A stretch of DNA of 64,000 nucleotides from Bolinopsis microptera (Eukaryota; Ctenophora; Tentaculata; Lobata; Bolinopsidae), in contig NC_087072.1 in NCBI RefSeq assembly GCF_026151205.1, forward strand, positions 10,020,169 through 10,084,168. The letters run 5' to 3'. The notes beneath the pieces are model-generated. The model saw only the letters and a program-made list of their open reading frames with translations. It was not told the DNA's origin and did no database searches. How positions within the stretch are numbered: position 1 is the stretch's first letter; every line of letters starts with the position of its first letter. A program made the position numbers and the translations under genes. Positions 57,138 through 64,000 of the stretch are shown here, one piece after another.

Positions 57138-57718
57138 GATTTTATCAGTCTAGCTTCGGCTCATCATGTGCCAAGTTATAGTATTTAATTTGAAAGATTA
57201 TTTTTTACATTTACAAAGACGTTTTTGATACTTCAGATGAAATAAATTGTATAGCGATGTAAATAGCGATGTATATGTGACCATAATATGATTTAATGAT
57301 ATTAATTTATGAGAGAAATTTCGTCCAGTACCTTAAGTGTCTGATGTATCTCTATGTTATAGTATCACACAGTTACAGCCTGTAATCATGACGGATTGGC
57401 GGTTGTGATATCGATACCTATTTGACGAGGGCAAAATGGGCGGATGTTTTGAATTTCAAAATCCAGTAAACGCGCGTGAATATACGCGCAGAAGTCTATT
57501 TATCTATGTACAAAGCACGTTTTCAAGCTTAAGCGCGGCTCAAATCTCCTTGGTGATGGTATATTACGTCGGAAGGATCTAAATTCGGCCCAGTTGCCAG
57601 TAAACAAAACTGGAAATAACTGCTGGAGGGCACTTATAGATTTCCATCGGACGACTATACTTTATTTTGCGGTCTATATTGTGTATTATTCATAGAATCA
57701 CTACCTATAGCTGCAAGG
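57138..57718. other. 3' UTR and short intergenic region
   Basis: Carries AATAAA for the LEKR1-like gene (57241-57246), then about 470 bp leading to the next ATG. A stretch CGCGCGTGAATATACGCGCA near 57471-57490 is a small palindrome. No other feature is seen. Confidence 0.5.
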
Positions 57719-58471
57719 ATGTCTAATGTTGAATCGTGGTGCACTGTCGAACTGACATCAGACCAGAGCCACAACAGAAAGCAACGTAAACATCATCCTG
57801 AACAGTTTAACAGTACTGTATTCCAGGTAAAAATACTCTAAATGTCCCATAATTAGGTTATGGTTGGGAATCATCATATTTTAATTTCGCAGCACAATTT
57901 TATCCTTATTTTATTAGAAGCTTACAACCTGATCTAATTTTCAGGCTGGAGCTCAGACAAGTACAGGACAATCCGGACGATTAACTAGTTTTAATACCTC
58001 TCAACCAAAGCTTGCTCAGAAGAAACATTTTCCTGCCAAACGTGAGTCAAAGAACGGTTTAATATCTTTTCATTTTTGGCACTCCATGTCCCATGATCCA
58101 TCCCTCCACCAGTAACTTACACAATTTCCCCTAGGATGATGACTAAGTATAATATTTAATGGCATCAAAGTAACTTTTCATCAATCTGAAAACTTCCATC
58201 AATCTAAAATATAACTGCAGGCACTAATTACTAATGAGCAGTTTCACCATGGTTCACATGGCCACACAGCTTTCCAATCCATAAAGCTAACATGTAGATT
58301 GCCTAATCCCAAACCTGATAAAACCCATTTAAGTCCCGAATTATTTGATCTCCAACATAATCCAAGCAATTTAAATGTATTTGCCTTGAGGTTAATCTAA
58401 GTTTCATTTCATGAAATTTCACAAAACTTTAACTTCTTTTTATTTCAGATGATCACACGTTCCAAATCTAA
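57719..58471 (+). CDS. Small unrecognised three-exon protein (75 aa)
   Basis: Exons 57719-57826, 57945-58041 and 58449-58471, with good GT/AG signals (CAG/gtaaaa, TTTTCAG, AAC/gtgagt, TTTCAG) and matching phase. The product begins MSNVESWCTVELTSDQSHNR, has a middle rich in Ser/Thr/Gln (GQSGRLTSFNTSQPKL), and ends KKHFPAKHDHTFQI. It has no signal peptide and no membrane segment. I do not recognise the family. AATAAA occurs near 58745. Clean splicing and phase support a real gene despite the small size; the last exon adds only seven codons. Confidence 0.6.
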
Positions 58472-59347
58472 GTTGGGAGCAACATTTAAAAACCCTGGAG
58501 GTACACCTCATAGCCTGGTGATATGAGAATCAGAGATTATACTGGCAGATACTATGATAGGACTTTTAAAGTTGAACTTTTCTTACGTCCACTATCAAAG
58601 TGATAGGCTCTCCATAGTAATTTCACAGAAGAACACTCCTTTAATTTGAATGCAGTTCCTTCGTGTCACCTTCATACTTTTTCTATATTCATTTCTAGGT
58701 GAAATATATTAACAATTATCGTATTTTACAATCGAAGATATTTATAAATAAACGAGACTTTGAGATCTAATATTATTAGGAAATAGGGGTGATGTATAAA
58801 AATTTGTGTATATAACAAGATAAGATATTTTAAATGCAAATGTTTCTGTAAAAATTGTGTGTATATTTATTAATATATACCGATGCTAGATTTTATTGAA
58901 TAGCTATTTTTTGTTTCTTTCTATCAGTGTGTACAGTTCTTTAATATAGAGTATGGTATATTTATTTTTTTGATAATGTCAGATGTTCTTCGTATAATTT
59001 ATTTTGCAGCTTTTAATTAAACTTCATCTTGTTATATTGTCTACTTTTACTGACCAGGGCAGAATAACCACATGTATCTTAAATATTAGATCATTTTAAG
59101 GGCTTTGTGGTATTAGCCATTCCAATTCTTGAATTAGGGACACTAGATCAGACCATTCGGGCTACATGTGATTCTTGGCTCTGTGGTAATTTTTCGATCA
59201 GGCAGATAAGTTTTTCTTTTTCAAACGAAGAACTTTTAACTCATTGGTATGGAGAGAAATTCGAAATATCCGAAGTAGGTTTAATGCAACTTAGCGTAAA
59301 TAACTATAACCATGCACTAAATGGATTCTTAAAGATGCCCATAAGAA
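58472..59347. other. 3' UTR and intergenic DNA
   Basis: 3' UTR of the small gene with an AATAAA near 58745, then AT-rich DNA. The frame at 59107-59358 ends within the MITE terminus and matches no domain I know. Confidence 0.45.
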
Positions 59348-59785
59348 CAGTGGCGTAACGAAGGACCCCGCTGTGCGGGGGGGGGGGGGTCAAAATCGTC
59401 GTTTGAATGTGGGACAATTTTGAAAAACTTATCTGAGGTTACTGGGCCTTACTGGGCCGCGCTCAGCCTGTCATTCCGCCAAATCTTTATTCGTATGTTA
59501 ATGAACATAATAGCCTGGGGTCCTCAGGTAAACTGGGCCGCGCTCAGCCTGTCATTCCGCCTAATCTCTATTCGTATGTTTATGAACATGATAGCCTGAG
59601 GTCCCCAGGTAAAACTGAGGTACTAGCTAAACTGCACGTTTTGCTCTAGAAACACACTTTTTTAGAGATTTTACCGGCGTATTCTCTAAGATCGCCTAAT
59701 TTGTTCAATTTTAGGGAGGGGCGCCAATACAACAGGGGGGCACATTTTCGGCGGGGGGGCGCCAACAGCTAACGTTACGCCACTG
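59348..59785. mobile_element. hAT-like MITE, 438 bp
   Basis: Perfect 13-bp terminal inverted repeats CAGTGGCGTAACG (59348-59360) and CGTTACGCCACTG (59773-59785). The CAGTGGCG start is typical of hAT-superfamily MITEs. Two 81-bp direct repeats lie inside (starting at 59451 and 59532), plus G-runs next to each end. An 8-bp target duplication is not evident, so the flanks may be eroded. No coding capacity. Confidence 0.8.
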
Positions 59786-62700
59786 CCCGGAAAACCTAAG
59801 AAGTAACCCTACTCTAGTGGACTATTAGAATTAAATAAAACTACTATTTAACCCTAAGACCTAAGTAAATACTTGACCCTACAAATTGCCTCTAGTCTTA
59901 CCTCATACTAAACGGCGACGGGCGATATTTTTCGGTTCATTTAGGTTTACAGCATGGGGACATTTCTACTTAATTTTGTCGTTTTTCTGTTCAAATCCAT
60001 AATCAATTATTATATTATTAATTATTATATTATCTGCTGGATAGGATTTTGTATTTGGATGGCAAGCTTGCGCGCCACAACAATTCGGTCGAATTAACAC
60101 GTATCTCATATGCGCGCACACAAGCCAGGTGTGCGCGCGTTATACTAACTTGTAACAATTAGGGACTTTTTATACAGGTGGAGCATTAAAAAGACACGGT
60201 CAGCAGCTTGCTGAGCCGCGCACTATTCGATTCGAGCCAAGTCAGAGTTGAATCATCAGTAGTACAGAAGCCAGTCTGAATATTATGCAATGGCATACGG
60301 AGGTGGAATGCGAGAAGATTAATCCACTTTTAAAGAGTAGGAACAAGTTAAACTCTGGAATGACTAATAAACTATCGATAGGTCATGGTTATTCTTCTCG
60401 TAAATACAGTGGTCAAAAGGTTAAAAAACACGTGAACTTTCTAGGTCAAGTTTCAATAATTCAATTTCTGATCAAAAAGACAAACTTGTATGTGTATAAT
60501 TGTTGTAAACGATACCCCCAACGTAAAATAGTAATAATACAAAAGATTTGTCCGATCAATTAAATTGTCTTCAGGAATGCAATGAAAGTATTAATAATTC
60601 AGCACACGCAATCTTCTTGTAAAGCGGTAAAATGCATCTTTGATGAGATGAAATCACTGCAGTCAATGCATTTCTGGTCAATCAGAGGAATTCCACGAAT
60701 TGTACCCTGAAATCGATTAGATAAATAATTCGACATAAATTCTGAGTGTAAAGCAATAAAATGGTACATGAAACAAAAATTTCATCGCTTCTGGTGAGAC
60801 TTTTCAATTGCTCAGGACATAAGTGAATCCAGTATGCAGTGAGATGCCAGCAGCGCTCCCAACACCACTTCTTGCTAATTTGTCATTATATTTTCATAAT
60901 TATGACAAATGTAACGCGTTTAACCGCCAGATTAGTGTCAGTACTGTTCGCAATTATCCCTCAGTATTCCAGCCTTACTTGCAGATATAAAGGCAAGTTC
61001 AAATCTAATAAATAAACGGCCCGATTATTGTATAATCATCCGCTCTGATCATCGGATATACATGAATATCAAACGAGCTATTTTGTAATGTACAAAGCTA
61101 AATTATTTATACAAGGGTGGATGTAACGGTCTCTCTTTCTCAATATTCATGACACTGGTTGCTGTACCAATGTAACTCAGGTCTCGTACACCTGTGTCAA
61201 AGTGAGGCCCTCACACAATAAGATTCTGGTTACACATGTAAAACAGGACAAAGGGAGGAGAAGGGCACCCCCAACCACCCACTCTCCAATGTAGAGGAGA
61301 GTCCGTTAGCAGGGCTCGTTACCGTTTCACTAATGAGTGGCTACCCTTTAGGCTGAAATTACCGCTCTTTGTTCCCCTCATGGAAGTGTGTGTAATTTTT
61401 AGTCAAAACCTAGTGAAAAGGGCTACAGGTTTTAATGATGTAGTTCACAGCGGTGGGGAGGTGGTGTCTCCTCAACATGGTATAAATGAGTCTGTGGACT
61501 CTCTTCTGACGTGATATATGTGGTCTATTAAGACTTATTAGGGGGAAGACTGGGCAGCACTTAGTAGAATGTGTTGCTACGTAATGGAGAGAAATGTTCA
61601 CACTTTACATGTTGCAATAAATTGTAGTTTGCCTGGTTTCAGAGTGATAGCACCACGTTTTGAGATGATAAACATTAAATATTTGATTTTAATGTTTATG
61701 CTTTATATCAGGTGGTTCTTATAATTGCATTAACTACTTCCTAAGGTGCAGAATTAATGGATTTTAATCATGTCGGCACAAATGTGATAACCGAATTTTA
61801 ATAAAAGACTTGCGAATTTTATTGAACAAAGCTCTAAATAGCTCCCTTTTTGATAGGGAACTCGTGCAATAGGGTCAATATATTGACGCAAAAATAATGG
61901 GTTTTGTGGGACAAAAACATTACGTTCAACGGCGCCAGACGAATGCTGACTGCTGAACACAATGCATTTCGCAATGTCTTAAACCGAGCCGCATTTATCG
62001 TCGGAAAAGTGCGAGATAACCATATATGGAATAATTGAGCTGATTAGTAGCGACTGTATTACCACATGCTCCATGATGGATGATCTGATTGGCCGGGCGT
62101 GGAACCCCCGACCAGCGAGATGCTAATAAGTTAACTACAGAGCAGGCGGCTTGCGAAATATGGCATATCCACAGCGTTATTATTATTATAGGGTATAGGG
62201 TATAGGGTTATCGAGCCTCTCTGCTCCACGATCTAGAAGATTGGGATTACTTCACCACGGCGACTAAGAAGGTGTTGCACGGTCAACCCCACCTTTAGCT
62301 AGCTAGCACCCCACCTTAAGCTCTTCGTTTCTCTCAATAGGGTTAGTGGCAAGTTCAGTCATGATACTACTCACTTGAAACTGAGGTCTTACTTTGGGGG
62401 GAAAGTTAGCTTATTGTTAAAGAGGGGTACACTGCACAGTAGGGGCTAATTTGGGATTTCAGTCACGTGATTGACAGCTGTGATGATTGCATATTATGAC
62501 ATTATTATTCCAAAATTAGAAAGTGTTCTGTCCTAAAATAAGATGGGGTAGGGCTGCTAAATTTAGAATACTATTCGATCATAGCAGAATGAATGGTTGG
62601 GTTAATAACCGGTATATGAAGTCTACAAAGCAACTCCCAAGTTTAGTATGTTGCAATGATTGAAATATTATCTCCAGAAATATTATCAGTAAACATTGCA

Positions 62701-64000
62701 CCGCTAGGCGCTAGCTAATAGCTGGCTTTAAGTTGTCATTCTGTCTCGACTCTCAGTCCCTCAATACTCCGCAGCTCAATACTGATGGATCATTTCATTC
62801 TAAATATCTCATTATAGATCTTTACTCCACAGCAGCAAGTAAAAAGAGTTATAATGAGTTCCGAAAGTTTAAAAGCCCCCAGAATATTTCCTCAACCGGT
62901 CCGAATGACGTAGTAATAGTTTGTTTGACGTCACACGTGGGACGCGCGCCAGCGTCATAGTAAATGGAGGGGCTGTGTTTTGTTGTTGCACAATATCATA
63001 ATATGTTTAAAAGGTTGGTTTATTCCACCCTTTTAATGGCTCTAATTTCAACTCAACTTTATACACATTAACTGTGTGTTTCTGGCTATTCTGGGACAAT
63101 TGTCTCATTGTATACCTCACTTTCTGATCTACACACACAATAGCCGTCTCTAACTCAATGTGAAAGGCCCTGCACAGTTTAAACAACTGTATTAGAGCAC
63201 ACAAGTTTACTCTAATATACGGGCTCTATAGTCCCCCAAAGTAGTATAATGTATGATAGGTCGAGATAGAGGATAGAGTGCCGGGAGGCACTGGACTGCA
63301 GCATACACCGGGCAGCGAGGTTAATTATCAGCGTCCAGGTGCTACGATAATTAGAATGTCATGTGACCCGCAGGCCCAGCCCTATTGGCCTGTCCCGAGC
63401 TGCCCGCACGGTAAATGGTAAAACTATTGTAGCCCGAGGCAACAATTTGACCATACTTGACAAGGGTAATAAAGATAAATACCCTGGAGGGAAGACACGC
63501 GCCCCGCAGATCCCCCGCTAACAGGTGCACGACCTATAATTGGGCATTAAAGGGGTCACCTGACAGACCAGGAGGCAGCCTCATTGGTTACAAATCCGTC
63601 ACGTGGTGGAGAACAGATCACTGATTGGCCAAATAGTTATACAGTAATTATGTAGGTGTGGTAACGATAGTCAGTAGTGCAAGGTCGACAACGTTCTCCT
63701 CGATGGTCGGTAAAATATATTGCACCACGTTTTATATTGTCAGAGAGATGAGACGACAGACGAGATCGAGCCGACCAGTCAGAGGGCTGATATAACTATC
63801 TACCAATGAGGAGGAGGAAGAGTTCTCTGTGCCTGATTTCAACGCATGTAATCATGTGGTCCCCAGTCACTAATGACCCAGAAATATTAAATATTCTACA
63901 AGCACAGACATTTAAATCTCGATTCGAACAATCCACCCACAAATACTGGCCTACATTATATACGACCATCAAATCAGGCTTAAATCTGAATATTTTCAAT
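59786..64000. other. Gene-free right end of the window
   Basis: About 4.2 kb in which I see no supported gene on either strand. Open frames at 60285-60563, 62733-62960 and 63796-63999 show no domain, signal peptide or splice context. A short TATAGGG-type run (three units) lies near 62192-62210. Several CACGTG or TGACGTCA-like sites occur (for example near 62930 and 63600), but nothing shows they are regulatory. Confidence 0.4.

Noticed and set aside
62190-62212. TATAGGG units as an interstitial telomere repeat
   Set aside because: Only three imperfect units and not the metazoan TTAGGG sequence.
62733-62960. 75-codon frame near the right end
   Set aside because: No domain, signal or splice evidence; chance length in AT-rich DNA.

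Overview
This window is nuclear DNA of an invertebrate animal. Genes are AT-rich, intron-bearing, with GT/AG splice sites, and include metazoan nucleolar, ribosomal, mitotic, centriolar and coiled-coil genes plus a class A GPCR. The style (compact introns, intronless GPCR, LINE remnants, hAT-like MITE) suits an early-branching animal such as a cnidarian, but I cannot fix the phylum from sequence alone. All identities come from reading the sequence and recalled family features; no search was run.

Layout. 2.0-4.6 kb (minus strand): NOP56 (seven exons resolved, C-terminal half missing) directly downstream of ribosomal protein eS12. 7.8-9.1 kb (plus): last exon of a DEAF1-like regulator with SAND and MYND domains. 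11.1-15.1 kb (plus): an unrecognised gene with a long disordered exon, followed by two homologous, phase-identical 3' exons that each complete a KH-like module. 18.4-32.3 kb (minus): a 21-exon rotatin (RTTN) gene whose phases all agree (about 1,773 aa). Two genes are nested antisense in its introns: a class A GPCR (21.9-22.9 kb) and a small secreted ten-cysteine protein (30.1-30.5 kb).

32.9-43 kb is repeat territory: a perfect 589-bp tandem duplication, a 5.07-kb satellite-built element with inverted ends and a candidate 8-bp target duplication, LINE remnants and GC-rich hairpin repeats. 43.3-58.5 kb (plus) holds CCDC74-like, PRC1 (11 exons, 646 aa), LEKR1-like and a small unrecognised three-exon gene. 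The second PRC1 intron is swollen by an inverted 2.83-kb copy of the satellite element. 58.5-64 kb has no gene I can support and contains a 438-bp hAT-like MITE.

Several genes have cell-division or centriole/cilium links (RTTN, PRC1; CCDC74 and LEKR1 are coiled-coil proteins), but nothing indicates an operon. The most unusual items are the satellite element family, the duplicated KH-like terminal exons, the nested Cys-rich gene, and the truncated NOP56.
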